Shown here in pieces: positions 35,130-46,830 of a stretch of DNA of 64,000 nt; position 1 is the stretch's first letter, and every line of letters starts with the position of its first letter. Location of the stretch: the NCBI GenBank assembly GCA_024449915.1, contig JAMZAV010000028.1, positions 434,001 to 498,000 on the forward strand, written 5' to 3'. This DNA is from Sweltsa coloradensis (lineage: Eukaryota > Arthropoda > Insecta > Plecoptera > Chloroperlidae). Position numbers and translations under genes: made by a program. Under the pieces are notes generated by a model that saw nothing but the letters and a program-made list of their open reading frames with translations, searched no databases and was not told the DNA's origin.

Positions 35130-35275
35130 GTGCTCGCCTCTAGTTTCAGGAAGTAAAATCCTCCCATATACTTATACTCTATAGCTGGTTTGCGAGATGG
35201 ACTTTGCCACTTTTATCGCCTTTTACGATCAGCGGAGGAACACCCTGACCAAATTCTACCCGGGCCCAGACGGGG
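35130..35275 (-). mobile_element. Dispersed repeat R, minus copy
   Basis: On the minus strand the sequence reads CCCCGTCTGGGCCCGGGTAG, AATTTGGTCAGG, CGCTGATCGTAAAAGGCG, CATCTCGCAAACCAGCTA and GAAACTAGAGGCGAG. The copy at 41785-41945 has the same blocks in the same order. Family unknown, no visible coding part. Confidence 0.6.
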
Positions 35276-37468
35276 TTGGTAGATTTTAATCTCTGATGAT
35301 GTTTCATGCATTATATTTAAAATCGAGCTCTCTCTACTAGTTTGGATGCAAGGGTACAAGGTGTTTCACGTTTAATTAAGCGCACTTAAAAGTATAATGT
35401 TGATGGTATGTTGGCTGATGAGATGACACTGTCAATACCATGGGTATATCCATTGCAAACGATATGTCACCTACCGATAATGAAGATTCAATCTTTAAAA
35501 TAAAATTTTTGAGCTTCAATATGTGATTGTCGAAATGTGAAATTCACTTGATAAGTTGATTTTGCGAAGTAAACAATGATCGAGTATACTGCATGCCTAG
35601 TGGTGTAATGTTTTGCTAAATAACTTGCCAGTTGCGAGGTAGAATGTGGCAAAATCTCAGTGCATTCACCCCCCCCCCCTCACACACATACACAGATAAG
35701 TACAATGCAGTCACATATAGTGAACGTGCTAAAATAAAATAACACCAGATAATGTTAAACAGTCCGCCTTCTCGAAGCAACGCAACCAACATAGATGTTG
35801 CAGTAATGAAGTCAAACTGAAATCACTAGTCTTCAAGCCTCTCAGAGTCAGAGCAACCTATAATTCTACGGTGCATGCTTGCGCTTGCCATTTCCCACTA
35901 GCGGAAAGTGCATTGTAGTAAACAATGCAAGTAAAAATGCAGTTCAGAAGCCAAGTTTTCTTGCAGGCAATGCTGCAACGTGCTTTGAAATGAGGGAGGG
36001 TATGGCGGGGTTCGATTTCATGATATTACAAATTGGTGTGAAATCTAGGGATTTGAATGGCCTTCTTAACCTCATGCCCTACGCATTTCGCATTACTGTC
36101 ATTCAAGGGAGTGTTTCTTAACTTGCTTTATAAATTGTTGCGTTTAATGTATATGAAGACGGTGCATTGGCAGTGGTCGGTTATAGCCTCTTAAACCTGC
36201 AGGGTCCTGTGTTCCCACCTCCTGTTTGCATTCTGACTTGGGCCTGGATGGCCGGACTTTCTACTTCTTTTTCACCCATTACTGTCTCGATTACCACATT
36301 TGTCAAGATATAAGAATAAAATCATTATTTAGGGATAGTATACACGACATACATCAAGGGCGAACAAAACCCTTCTTTAAATACTCTAAAATATAGCTTT
36401 TTATTCTTTGGTTTCATTCCAATGTATGAACCAATGCGCATTAATACTTAGATGAGCAGTTATATCATCAGCCATTTTTAATAAAATAAGTTAGTTTGAA
36501 AATATATATAAGGGTAGTAAGCAAGCTCTTCTGTCCTATACCCTTGATTTATATGTGATGGCAAGTACACTCAACGTGATGGATAGATACAGTTGATAAG
36601 TTGCAGTCCGCGTCTGATCCCTCTAATCTTGACCGCCTGTCCGAACTAAGTGGTCACCTGACACCTGACCTGCTCAATAATCAGACAATGCTTGTCTAAG
36701 AAGTCGAGAGTTGAAGGACGTGTATAACAATTGTTCACTTCATGTATATACGTAGATTAGGCTGCGTTATTGTTCACTTTTTAATTCAGCTTAAATCAAA
36801 TTAGAATTTTTTCAAGACCGTATAAGTGCAGCTGAATTGCTTTAGTAGCCCAGTGTTCCTAGCCGGTATTACTAAAGGTAATCTATTATTAATTCTCGCG
36901 TACATGAATACGTAATAGGATCAGCTAGCCTTGTGTTTCCCATGCAATGAAAGTGTGGGCTTGGGATAATCCAGCATCGGATGTGGGGAAGGGTATGAGG
37001 CCACAGGTAACAGCGTAAAACACGCAGAGATGAAAGAAGTTGTAGTTTGTACCGTACGGATCTGGACTAAGGTCGCTGTAATGTACTTACTTTCACACTT
37101 CACACATTTTAATTATGTCAAACTCCACATTATTCTTGATTTGACTTTCAATTAAAAGTTTTTGTTGAAACTTTTTAAGTAATAAAAAATTAAACGATGT
37201 ATGCACTTAGTTTATTGAACGGGTAATGAGAAGTAATTAGAGCTAAATGCACGCGGCATTGATTACTTGAAGACCAGGAAATTGGGCGTTTATGACGGTG
37301 CAATTGCATTCGGTTGAAGGCTGATTGCGCTGAAATGCAAGCCTTGCGGGGTCGGATTTCATTGCCAATAAGTGATTGAAGGTTCTACCGAGGTTTTGCA
37401 TAAACTCCATAAACATGTTACAGTTAACATAATATATGCAATGTCTGACCAATGAATATTAAATGATC
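35276..37468. other. Intergenic, nothing recognised
   Basis: AT-rich, with a poly-C run at 35671 and small hairpins. The 80-codon frame at 35879-36121 has no motif. Confidence 0.5.
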
Positions 37469-37921
37469 AGGCTATTCGACCGCGTTTTTCTATTTTCCAA
37501 AACATGCTCCCAAGTCAAAATATAATAATGGCTTCGAAACCTGGCTCTATTAGAAAATCAAAACTATTTTTTTTTTTTTAATTTAACAATTGTTTTCCCA
37601 TCGAATTTTTTCGTTCGGCAATACCGCCAAACGAAAAAATCCACGGGAAATACAATTATAAATATTCATCTTTTTTCTCTCAGTCAGCTTCTACCAGTTG
37701 AAAATTAATGTCACCGAAACACAACTACCTACGTTGAATGGTGTGCTTGGGCGAATTGAAGTTTGAAATTATTCTGAAGAGGCAATATTTGGCCGTGTGC
37801 CCGATCAGAAAATTTTGAAAAAAATAGATTTTATTTTCTAATAGAGCCAGGTTTCAAAACCATTCACAATATTTTGACTTGGTATCATATTTGGGGAAAT
37901 AGAAAAACGGTCGAATAGCCT
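37469..37921. mobile_element. MITE-like element with about 95-bp inverted repeats
   Basis: The left end AGGCTATTCGACCGCGTTTT, CAAGTCAAAATAT, GAAACCTGGCTCTATTAGAA is mirrored at the right end (TTCTAATAGAGCCAGGTTTC, ATATTTTGACTTG, AAAAACGGTCGAATAGCC then T). The centre holds a second small inverted repeat around TTTTTTCGTTCGGC / CGCCAAACGAAAAAA. 453 bp, no ORF, no clear target duplication. Confidence 0.75.
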
Positions 37922-38924
37922 TATTTATTTTTGTGAAATCCCATATTTTTACAACAAAAGTATAAAATCGATAATTAATTATTCAGAGTGGTGATGGAAT
38001 GAGTAAGTAAGTAAGAATAGTTGGAACGATTGTGGCAATAGAAAGGAGAACGAAAAACACTTAAAAGACTAGATAAAAACAGATGGAACATCTGGACGTT
38101 CTCCGATCAGAAGGCTGATGATGTTCCATTGTTCTTCTGCGATTTTATATCGTCCCAAGATCAGCTATGCTGTTTCACTGTTTTACTTTTTTTTTACTTT
38201 TGCAGTGTATTGTTGTTTAGTTTTTATGGACAAGCAGACGAAGTTGACCTCGAAACGAAAGGCATCTATGAACCCACAGTCGTCTATTATAACGAACATT
38301 ACGGTTGAAATAAAGTTAGCGAAATGGGGCTTATGATAGGAGAAATAGGGACAATCCCAGGATTCTTCGAATCCTTCAGAAGAAAAATGTGTATAACTAG
38401 ATTTGTGTAGTTTACGATGGTCCATTCTTAATTTTAGGAACGTTATTTCAAAAGAAACTTTAGTAGAACAGGTATATGATATTTATAAATTAGTTGAACT
38501 TAACACTGTTCTTAGGTGGAAATAAGTTTTTAATTATGTTGCAATATTTCGAAAAGTTTCACTTTTCTTCGACAGGCAGGAACCTTGTTGTTTCCAATTA
38601 TAAATTTACAGTGTCAGTGTTGAATAGATTTAAATTATGTGCCAGATATATCGTGACATTGGCGATTATTATATTATGTGTTGTTATACTTGGACTGCAA
38701 ATATTTAAATAAAAGTTTTTAATAAAACAGGTTAAAGGGTGTGCTTAAATTTGTTTAGCTCGATGCATCGTTTAGTTACCGGCTATAAGAGGCGGAACCT
38801 TAAGACTGCGGTGTCTTTGGGGCGTCTTCCTAAGACGACGCCTCAGTAAACACAAGGAAGACTCGTCCTAGGGTCACACGAGGACCTGTCGCTCGATCTC
38901 ACTCTTAGCTGTCACTCTCACCAC
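37922..38924. other. Intergenic, nothing recognised
   Basis: Several short hydrophobic frames occur (38118-38336, 38494-38712), but their composition follows the AT-rich sequence and no splice sites support them. Confidence 0.45.
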
Positions 38925-39120
38925 ACGCGCCACACCGACGTAGGTAACTCATGCGTAGCACACGTTCGTATCCCACCACCGGCAATCCCCACTGAAAGGT
39001 TGACCACGTTTTCTTCAGCGGACTGGGTCCTCTTTAAAATCACTAGGGCATTCCCTTCATAACTATATCCTAGCACACTGTTAACAAATTAGTAATTAGT
39101 CGCCTAAAGAGGGGCATAAC
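38925..39120 (+). mobile_element. tRNA-derived SINE-like copy
   Basis: CGACGTAGGTAACTCATGCG (A-box side), ACGTTCGTATCCCACC, ACCGGCAATCCCCACTGAAA, GGTCCTCTTTAAAATCACTA, GGGCATTCCCTTCA and CGCCTAAAGAGGGGCAT, in family order. Confidence 0.65.
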
Positions 39121-39689
39121 AAGTAAACCAGTTTTGTCTCGATCAGAGGACATTTCAAATAATTGTCTCCTACTCAACACAAACTTTAGAGATAACTATA
39201 CAAACAAACTTCCTTGGTGGTGGTCTATTTATCCAAGGGTATTTTTTTAATTTGCTCTGAGACATGTATACACATTCTAACTTGACACACTCATTAATAT
39301 GAGACGTTAAGCAATATCCAATCAATCAATGAATCAACTTGACACACTGGTGAAAACCGTAACCCCATTGGACAATCGAGGAAAAGGGCGTTCCAGAATA
39401 GACCCTTATGTTCTGCAGCAAAACCTGGTTCGTCCAAGCTTATCACACATATAGTATTTCTCCTGATGAAAATATCGAAGTTGCCGATTGCGTCGGTTTA
39501 TGGTTAGGGCAAAGGTACGAAGCATGTGACTATAAGTACGTGGGTTAGAACCCCTGCACTTTATGGAACATATATGGAGTTTTGAAATCCTTCAACGTAA
39601 TTTATTAACGCTTATTAGCTTGAATAGTACAATAATTGCATAATATTCGTGATTCATTGTGGCAACTAATGAAAGATCTAAGGGCAAAT

Positions 39690-39870
39690 AATCAGGGTCA
39701 GCTTTAATTACCAAGAGTATCCCTCTTTGGGATGGCTAGGGTGTGATGACTGGTCTGGGAAGAAATACCCAATAAGGTATACTTTATTCGACACTTTCTC
39801 AGCATGGATTGCCGTGGCCAGAACTGGACCGACGACCTCCAGCGAGCGGTGGGCCACCTCTAACGTTGAC
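39690..39870 (-). mobile_element. Degenerate SINE-like copy, reverse orientation
   Basis: The minus strand shows GGAGGTCGTCGGTCCAGTTC, GGCCACGGCAATCCATGCTG and, further on, CATCACACCCTAGCCATCC, matching the family core and the distal CATCACACCCTACCTAG block seen near 2780. Confidence 0.45.
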
Positions 39871-40525
39871 AGTTTACTTTTGGGAACGCAATATAGTTAG
39901 GCATGTTTAAATATAATTTGTCTTGCCATCGGTTGGGGTGGTCTATCCAGGGTGGCGATTTCGCACAACCAGCGGTTGAAGTAAACTGTTTTGCACAACC
40001 CTAAAATACTTTTAGCACTTAGTTCTTTCGCCTGAAACTGTTGTTTAAATTTCCCAACCACAAATGGGACGGCAGAAAACGTTGTGTAAACATATTGTGA
40101 AACTATATATTATTTATATGTGCAGATATAAGTTACATTCAACATTTTGCAGTTGGAAACACTTCCGTAAAGCTAATATTTATTTGATGATTGATAATCG
40201 ATAAACCCTTGTTAGCGGTGCGATAATAACGATTGTATTTCTTAAGCCAAAGGCAACTCGTGCGTGAGAAATACGGCTATAATTAGTCTATAAAATAATA
40301 TTCTTACTAGCCTGAAATTTTTAACTAACCTTTTACGAGTGGGAGAGCGTTAATTTCGATCTCTTGTTAAACTCACTTTTTTCAACGTGGGAAACACTTT
40401 CAGAGACAACTTTATAGGACTAACTATTAGGCATAGGTAATGGCCAATGGGTGTGAGAATCGTAAGTTGCATTCCTTTTTTGTATAAACACATTGAAAAC
40501 GTTTCATTTAGGATTAGGATTGCCG

Positions 40526-40620
40526 GTAAGTGGAAACTTCAAGGTGGCTTGTAAGTGCTTACGATATTGTAGCTGGTAAGTGGTAACTACAAGGTGGCTT
40601 GTAAGTGTTAACTATATGGT
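40526..40620. repeat. Direct duplication of about 45 bp
   Basis: GGTAAGTGG(A/T)AACT-CAAGGTGGCTTGTAAGTG occurs twice, starting near 40526 and 40571. Each copy carries GT-AAG donor-like words, but no exon adjoins them. Confidence 0.65.
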
Positions 40621-41784
40621 AACGATTTAAGGTGACCTGCAGAAGTTACCTCAAAAGATAACTTATTTTGTAATGTGAAAAAGAAACACATGAAACTAAA
40701 ATACGAAAACGAAAGGAAATGCAAGGTATTTATAGTGTTTAAATAAACCTTGCATTGTGTTGCAGCGCAAGCGTGCAGACAACAAAGCGTGTTATCTCTT
40801 GTACGGTGATAACAGTCTTGTTGTAGTACCAACATCCAAGCCTTGCATTGTTCCTCCAACTATTCCGAGCGACTACTCGTCTCGAGTGAACAACTTCGCG
40901 CGTGATAAAACATCTGAATTATAAGTTATTTAAATCCGTGCGAATGCGAATACGGCAAGGTCGAAGCAGACGCACTATCTTCACACGTAGGCTATAGGCT
41001 TACCCGCGATCTGGGCGTCAAGGAGAGAACGAAACCACGGACTTTATGGCAAATCTATTATCGGAGCTACTTAGTTATTTTTTCACGCGTCATATTATAA
41101 AACTTAATTACTTTTCTATCAGATTACATATTTCAACATGCGAAACAATATCGGCTGTCCTTGTCCCAGTGGGGTAAAGGTGTAGTTGCTGCTAGATATG
41201 CAGTGTCCTCACTCGTATGTGGGCGGCTACCGCCCTCTAACCTCAAATCCGTAAAAGGATAAAATATATCATAATTTAGATATAATGTTCTAAAGTTAAT
41301 GGAAATGACCCAAGCACTTTCAGTTACAATATTAAAAAATTCTAAGCTAAATGTCCAGGGCTGAGAGTGCGGGCACATCACTATTCACTAATGCTGGAGG
41401 AGCAATTCTATCAGAGCGTTAGGGAGTGTGCGTGTACCCTACGCGTCGTCTGCAAAGGGTAGTCTTAGCAACACCACCGACGTATAAGATGTATCGGCAA
41501 CTAGTTACTTTAGCAAGAAGTTGTGGCTTGTGCATAATGTCAGAATTAAGTTTGTATACTAAATTGATTTGAGTTGATTGGCGGATACCGCTATTGGATA
41601 TATACGGTATCCTGTAAAAGCGGACATTCATAAGGAAACGGTATTTTTAGTCTTAGTGATAACTGTGATATGTGTGGCTTTTAAAGCATACTTGACGAAA
41701 TGTGGCTAATTGTTGCAATTGTACAATGTTAGAATGAAGTGTGTACCGGATTTAAGTTTATTAGGGGGATACTAATAAGGTATA

Positions 41785-41945
41785 TATCCCCCGTCTGGGC
41801 CCGGGGTAGAATTTGGCCCAGAGCATGGCTCTGCTAATCGTAAAAGTCGAGGAAAGAAGCAAAGCTCATCTTGCAAACATCAGCTAGTAAGTAGGGGAGT
41901 ATACCTCCCCGAAACTAGAGGAGAGGTAAGCTCTGACCCGATGAC
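41785..41945 (+). mobile_element. Dispersed repeat R, plus copy
   Basis: Blocks CCCCGTCTGGGCCCGGGGTA, GAATTTGGCCCAGAGCATGG, GCTAATCGTAAAAGTCG, CTCATCTTGCAAACATCAGC and CGAAACTAGAGGAGAGGT match the minus copy at 35130-35275. The adjoining GC-rich 41946-42065 could belong to the same element. It contains no supported exon. Confidence 0.6.
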
Positions 41946-42065
41946 GACTTGGACGCGAGAACCCTGCACCTTCTTCCTCACCCTGCCCGTGGCTGGTTCT
42001 GACCATGGGTCTTTCCTCCCCACATATATCCGGCTAAAGTGGCGCATAATGACCTGACGGTTGGC

Positions 42066-43541
42066 GCACCCAATTAACAAACAACTAGTAAGGAAAACAT
42101 ACGGTACCCTTCAGCGACCATTTATACATAAAATATATTTTTATCTTAGTGATATTTATTACCCCTACTTTCAAGTATATACACTTCACGAATTATTGCA
42201 AGCAAGCAATAAACAACATGTTTCTACAAACAATACGACATTTGAAAATACATTATGAATCAAATCAAGGATCTCATTGTTTGTTGTGAGTTATTTATAT
42301 AAGCCCCGCATCCTTATCGGTGTATCTCCCTTAGTCGTGTGAGACTTATTGAATTGTTTTATTGGCGCTCGCTCACCCAGGGGCGGGGAGGCTAACTGGG
42401 GTCACCCTAGTCCATCCCATGAGGAAGAGAGGGACATCACGACTGAGAAGAGCGCCGGAATAATAGATGCGAATGATAAACAACAATGTAGAATATATTA
42501 AAGCAAGTGTATTTATAATATTTGCATTGTTATAGTGCGAGCTGTGATCGAGAGAGGGTGGAGTGGTCAGGTTACGGTTCTGGGGTCGATTTATTAATTA
42601 TTATTGCAGATAAATAAATACATGACTTCAAGTGTGAATAGTTACTGTCACAAAAGTGTTGTTCTTTCGTTTTAATCTGTTTTTTCGAATATTGTTTTAA
42701 ATTAATTGAAAATTCCATTAGGAATAAAACATTTTTGACAAGAAACCTGTCCAGATCGCTAGAAATCCTCTGAGAGTGACTAACTATCGGTGTGGGCATG
42801 CATGGGAGGCAATTTCCAAATCGTTATTTTTTATAACTTTATACGAGCCTTCACCTTTTGACTGGGAGAAAACTTATATAAAAGAACCTAGGTTTGGTGG
42901 TGGCGAGTATAGGGATGACTATACCCGACTTATCTATAACACCTACTACTTGTTAATTGGTATAGAAGTATGTTATATTATTTTTTAATTTTTAAAAGGT
43001 ACAGCACACGTTAAATCAACATATTGTGTGACAATGCTAATCGTGCAAGTGTAGTGAGTTGAGTATAGAAATGTAATACTCAATGTGACACTGACAGTTG
43101 GACGTGTTGTCATTACCTCCGTCGGTATGAGACTAAGTAAGTGTGCGAGACAAGACAAGAACCTGTCATTAGTACCGGAGAGCACGCACCGGTTGCAAGG
43201 TGTACACTTAACACCTCCACTCATGAACAAGACGGCATGAACGTGCATGGTCTACAGAGTGAAGACTTGATTTACTTCATTAGTTAAACGCGTACTAGTC
43301 TGGAGCGGCTCGTATCGATTTTTCCTCAGTAGATATGATATATTTTTTTAACTGTGTGCGTTCTTAAAATGTTGGAAAATTCAATGTGTTTCTCACCTTT
43401 AGCCTAGTCGAGACGAGCTCTTCGGATTGAGTCCTGAAAATACCTAAACTTCGAGTGTCCTAGATATTCCTACAAATACTATCTAGTGAATTGTGGAGTG
43501 GTGAACCCAGCAGGCTTGTCTAGCGGTTGATGGGAAGTGAC
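42066..43541. other. Intergenic, nothing recognised
   Basis: No gene supported. Frames of 60-87 codons are present on both strands without motifs. Confidence 0.45.
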
Positions 43542-43614
43542 TGTGATCAACCATAGTTTCCGCGATCTCAGAAATCAGGTGTCGGGTGATCAACCATAGT
43601 TTCCGCGATCTCAG
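43542..43614. repeat. Direct repeat, 29-bp unit
   Basis: GTGATCAACCATAGTTTCCG followed by CGATCTCAG occurs at 43542-43570 and 43586-43614, identical over the unit and separated by 15 bp. It is a recent small duplication. Confidence 0.75.
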
Positions 43615-43624
43615 CAAACTATAA

Positions 43625-43850
43625 AACCACCTTTGCCACCCCTAACTCGGGTGGTCGTCGATACGATACCGGTCAACGGGAATCATCTAAAGGTTTATTC
43701 CAAGATTTCTTTTGGACAAAATGCAAAGTCATGGGATGGGATTGAGTCCTACGACATTCCCTCCCAACTAATTTCACACACTACCTATTACAGTTACCTG
43801 AAGAGGGTCAAATAGACCCTGGACAGGTTTCCTACGAAACATGTTGGGCC
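43625..43850 (+). mobile_element. tRNA-derived SINE-like copy
   Basis: GTCGTCGATACGATACCGGT (B-box-like), CTAAAGGTTTATTCCAAG, TTGAGTCCTACGACATTCCC, GTTACCTGAAGAGGGTCAAA and a CCTGGACAGGTTTCCTACGA tail, in family order. Confidence 0.6.
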
Positions 43851-44514
43851 TATCACTACAATCACCATCATCATCATCCTACTATAATAACCCAGCAGTG
43901 ATCTTGCAGTGGGCAGGACTCATATGAGAGTAACGTGGGTCCGGGATGACAGACAGTACCTCTTAGTCGGAATAATACAATGACTAGGCGTGGCAGGAAA
44001 CCATTATGGCTGTACTCAGATATGTTTTGAGATTGTATTTGAAGTATGGGAGTCTAAGATTGTTTAGTATGAAATATAAATATCTATTCAAATATAGATA
44101 GAATATATGGAAGTGAAACATTCACCAAAAATGCTCACAAAACTTGTACTTTTGGTGATACGCTGACTGGGGTGGGGGGGGGCGCCTTAGTTATTATAAT
44201 ATACTCTCGTTTTCTGAACATTATTTAAACAATACGCACTGTCGTCGTGAAACCAGTAAGAGGCAATGCTCCAAAAACTTTTGACTTAAAAGGAGTACAG
44301 TGTGGACATGTAGACATGGCTACCAAAATACACTCTATTTAGATTTTTAATCAAATCCCAAATTAACAAATTTCATTATATTTTCTGTTTAGCATTAACC
44401 GGTGGCATTGCAGAATCCTCGAGTATATTATGCATATTATGTATAAAGGAAACCTGCTGACGGACGGACAGCTTGTCCTTTTCATCTTACAAGCTATAAT
44501 GATATATGTTGATA

Positions 44515-44650
44515 GCAAAGATTATTAGACAGGGAACTATTGTCAAACTCAAGACTCAATGTGTGGTCTGAGGAGAAAACCTCAGTGATGATTGCTGGTG
44601 GCGAGTATCGTGCCGCCTACCTCCCGAATGATGCATGTATGTGTGCAACA
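44515..44650 (-). mobile_element. SINE-like fragment, reverse orientation
   Basis: Minus-strand order: TCGGGAGGTAGGCGGCACGA, TACTCGCCACCAGCAATCAT, CACTGAGGTTTTCTCCTCAG. Head and core of the same family. The tail is not recognisable. Confidence 0.5.
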
Positions 44651-44704
44651 GCAGCAGTTCCGATTATTGTTATATTTGTTTAAATATTTTTTCTTTCTTT
44701 CGTG

Positions 44705-44925
44705 TGTCTGTTACTGAGTGGGTAGCTCACGCGATACATACGAGTAGCTGGTTCGAGTCCAGCTACCGACAATACTGACTGAAGGTTTCCATTGGTTTTT
44801 CGTAGACTGCATGAGTAACTTGAAACAGCTCTTGGACTTTCTCCCACATATACATCCTAGTTAGTAACATGAAAATGGACAAGTCACATGGGCATTTTCT
44901 GAGTGAAAATATATAAGGTTCCTTG
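44705..44925 (+). mobile_element. tRNA-derived SINE-like copy
   Basis: GTGGGTAGCTCACGCGATAC (A-box side), AGCTGGTTCGAGTCCAGCTA (intact B box GGTTCGAGTCC within a 5-bp stem), CCGACAATACTGACTGAAGG, GTTTTTCGTAGACTGCATGA, CAGCTCTTGGACTTTCTCCC. Together with 54015 one of the best-preserved heads. Confidence 0.7.
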
Positions 44926-45062
44926 TCTTAGGTTGAGAAATTGTTTTTTTTCTGCTAAGCTTTTCTTTGGTCTCAATGATCATTTACAAAGTCTGGAAAT
45001 CTCAGCCTAATGACTGAGTACAAGTTGTGCAAGTGAACTTCAATCAGATTGTCAAGGCATGC

Positions 45063-45959
45063 AGGACCCCTATTCTCGAGTTTTCTCACTGGCTTTTCAC
45101 GGCGTGAAATGGGCGTGTGTTGTGAGTTCACTCACTGACGGCGGGTTCTCGGCGGGACTCTCGATTTCGCAGGTTTTGTGAGTGTACTCACTCACTCAGT
45201 CGAAGTTATTGTCACGTTTGAAAACCCTTGTGACTTCTCTCACAAAGCAATTGGCCCGTAATATATATTATAAAATAGCATGCGTACACTTCTTAAATAT
45301 TGGTTAGATTATAATTTTAAGTGAAATGTATCATCAATAACGGCATAGACATAATAAAATGTTGAACTACTTTGAACTATTTTCCTACGCGCAAGCCTAC
45401 CCTAGGCTCCTACTCCTACTGTCGGGATGTAAACAAGCCACATAACCACAAAATGCATCACATAATATTTTGTTATGTACTTAATATTAAAACATACCCC
45501 ATAACCGTAGTCAACACAGTATTTAAATCAAATATTTTGCATGCAGGGTGTACACAGTTTAGTATTTACTTCACTTTATTCATGTTATTTCGTGATGCGC
45601 TTGGGTAGCCTACAAGGAACCAACTCAACTCGGTCCTCCTCCTAGAGACAACAAGTGCATCGCAACACCTACCCCCACCCCTCGGTGTGTCCCGTTACAC
45701 GAGCCAAGGGAGGGTTGCTATTGGCCGGGTGAAACAGCTGTTTTCAAACTATTTGAATCCTATTGGTTAGGGGTTCGCGGGGCAATATTGGCTAGCCTCG
45801 TTGCAGGGTCCCAGTGAGAACTTTGTGAGTGGGAGAATTCCTTCTCAATTTTATCTCGAGAATAGCATTTGGTGCGTTTTGTGACTCACACATCGCAATG
45901 TGAGTGAAATCACTCACATGAGTGGGAACTTTCACGAATTTCGAGAATAAGGGTCCCAG
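45063..45959. mobile_element. Inverted-repeat element, about 0.9 kb
   Basis: The left end GGACCCCTATTCTCGAG-TTT and inverted right end GGGACCCTTATTCTCGAAAT form short TIRs. Inside each end are clusters of GTGAGT/ACTCAC words in both orientations (such as TGTGAGTGTACTCACTCACT on the left and CACATTGCGATGTGTGAGTC, inverted, on the right). The interior includes two CCAAT-type words (45720-45765) and an unremarkable 78-codon frame. Autonomous coding capacity is absent. Confidence 0.55.
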
Positions 45960-46746
45960 GACTCACGCTTCGTGCACTAGCACTGAGCCAAGCAACTAAT
46001 AACACGGGTACACTTCACCATGAAGATAAATCACTGCCAGTATGAAAGATGTAATCTTGAATTATTTATGACATGGTTGACGTGAAGCTAGCCTTCTGAA
46101 GGAGTTGTTACCGTCATTTGTACTAGACAGGTTACCCGGCTTGGCCTGGCTTGGGTAGCTACATTAGAGGAATGGGTTTATTCACTTATAAAGAAACAAA
46201 CATAACCGATGTGCTACAAGTGACTTTGTTTTCGTTATCTTCCCACTAATTGATTTTTGTCTTTCGTTTTCAGTTCATTGAACGTCTACCATATTTAGAT
46301 TACTAATACGTTTTTTTAGCGTTCTAGATTTTGAATTTTACTTAAAATAATGTTTTTTGATACCCATTGAAAACTATAGTTTTAAGCAATGTATTAAAGC
46401 GTTTTATGTGACTATATTGAATTGAAATGTTCCTATAATTAATCATTTACCATTAGAAGTTCAAGTCCAACACCCTAAAATTTGGGGCTTTGGTGGAAAG
46501 GAAAAAATAGATGCTACAAAATGCAAAACTTGACTGAATCAATGCTAAATATTCTAAATGTAAATAGTTGTAGGGTAAACCGGCATACCATCTAATTGTG
46601 TGATTTGCTATATATAGGACAGGATGGCTCCAAAGTCACCGTCATACACCATAATAATTGATGATAAAAAGTGGGGGGGGGGGGGCGAGAAAAATTGGAA
46701 ATTAAAGGAAATACATTTTTGGATTAAATATCACAAGTTCAAAAAC

Positions 46747-46830
46747 GTCTCCATAACCGGGATTGGAACCTGGGACCTTCTGCATTGTCAGCAGAGATAA
46801 GTCCTCAAGCTAAAGCATTCAGTACGGTAC
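46747..46830 (-). mobile_element. tRNA-like SINE head, reverse orientation
   Basis: The minus strand contains TTTAGCTTGAGGACTTATCT (A-box side), the stem TCTGC/GCAGA and GGTTCCAATCCCGGTTATGG (B box). It shares the anticodon-arm stem with the 8640 head, so the two are from one family. Loop base 33 is G, so it is not a functional tRNA. Confidence 0.5.

Noticed and set aside
41880..42080. Minus-strand exon candidate (CAG before GTCATTATGCGCCAC, donor-like GGGCAG|GGTGAG)
   Set aside because: It overlaps or adjoins dispersed repeat R, and parts resemble the GGTCATAATGCGCC block inside E6, so a repeat origin is more likely.
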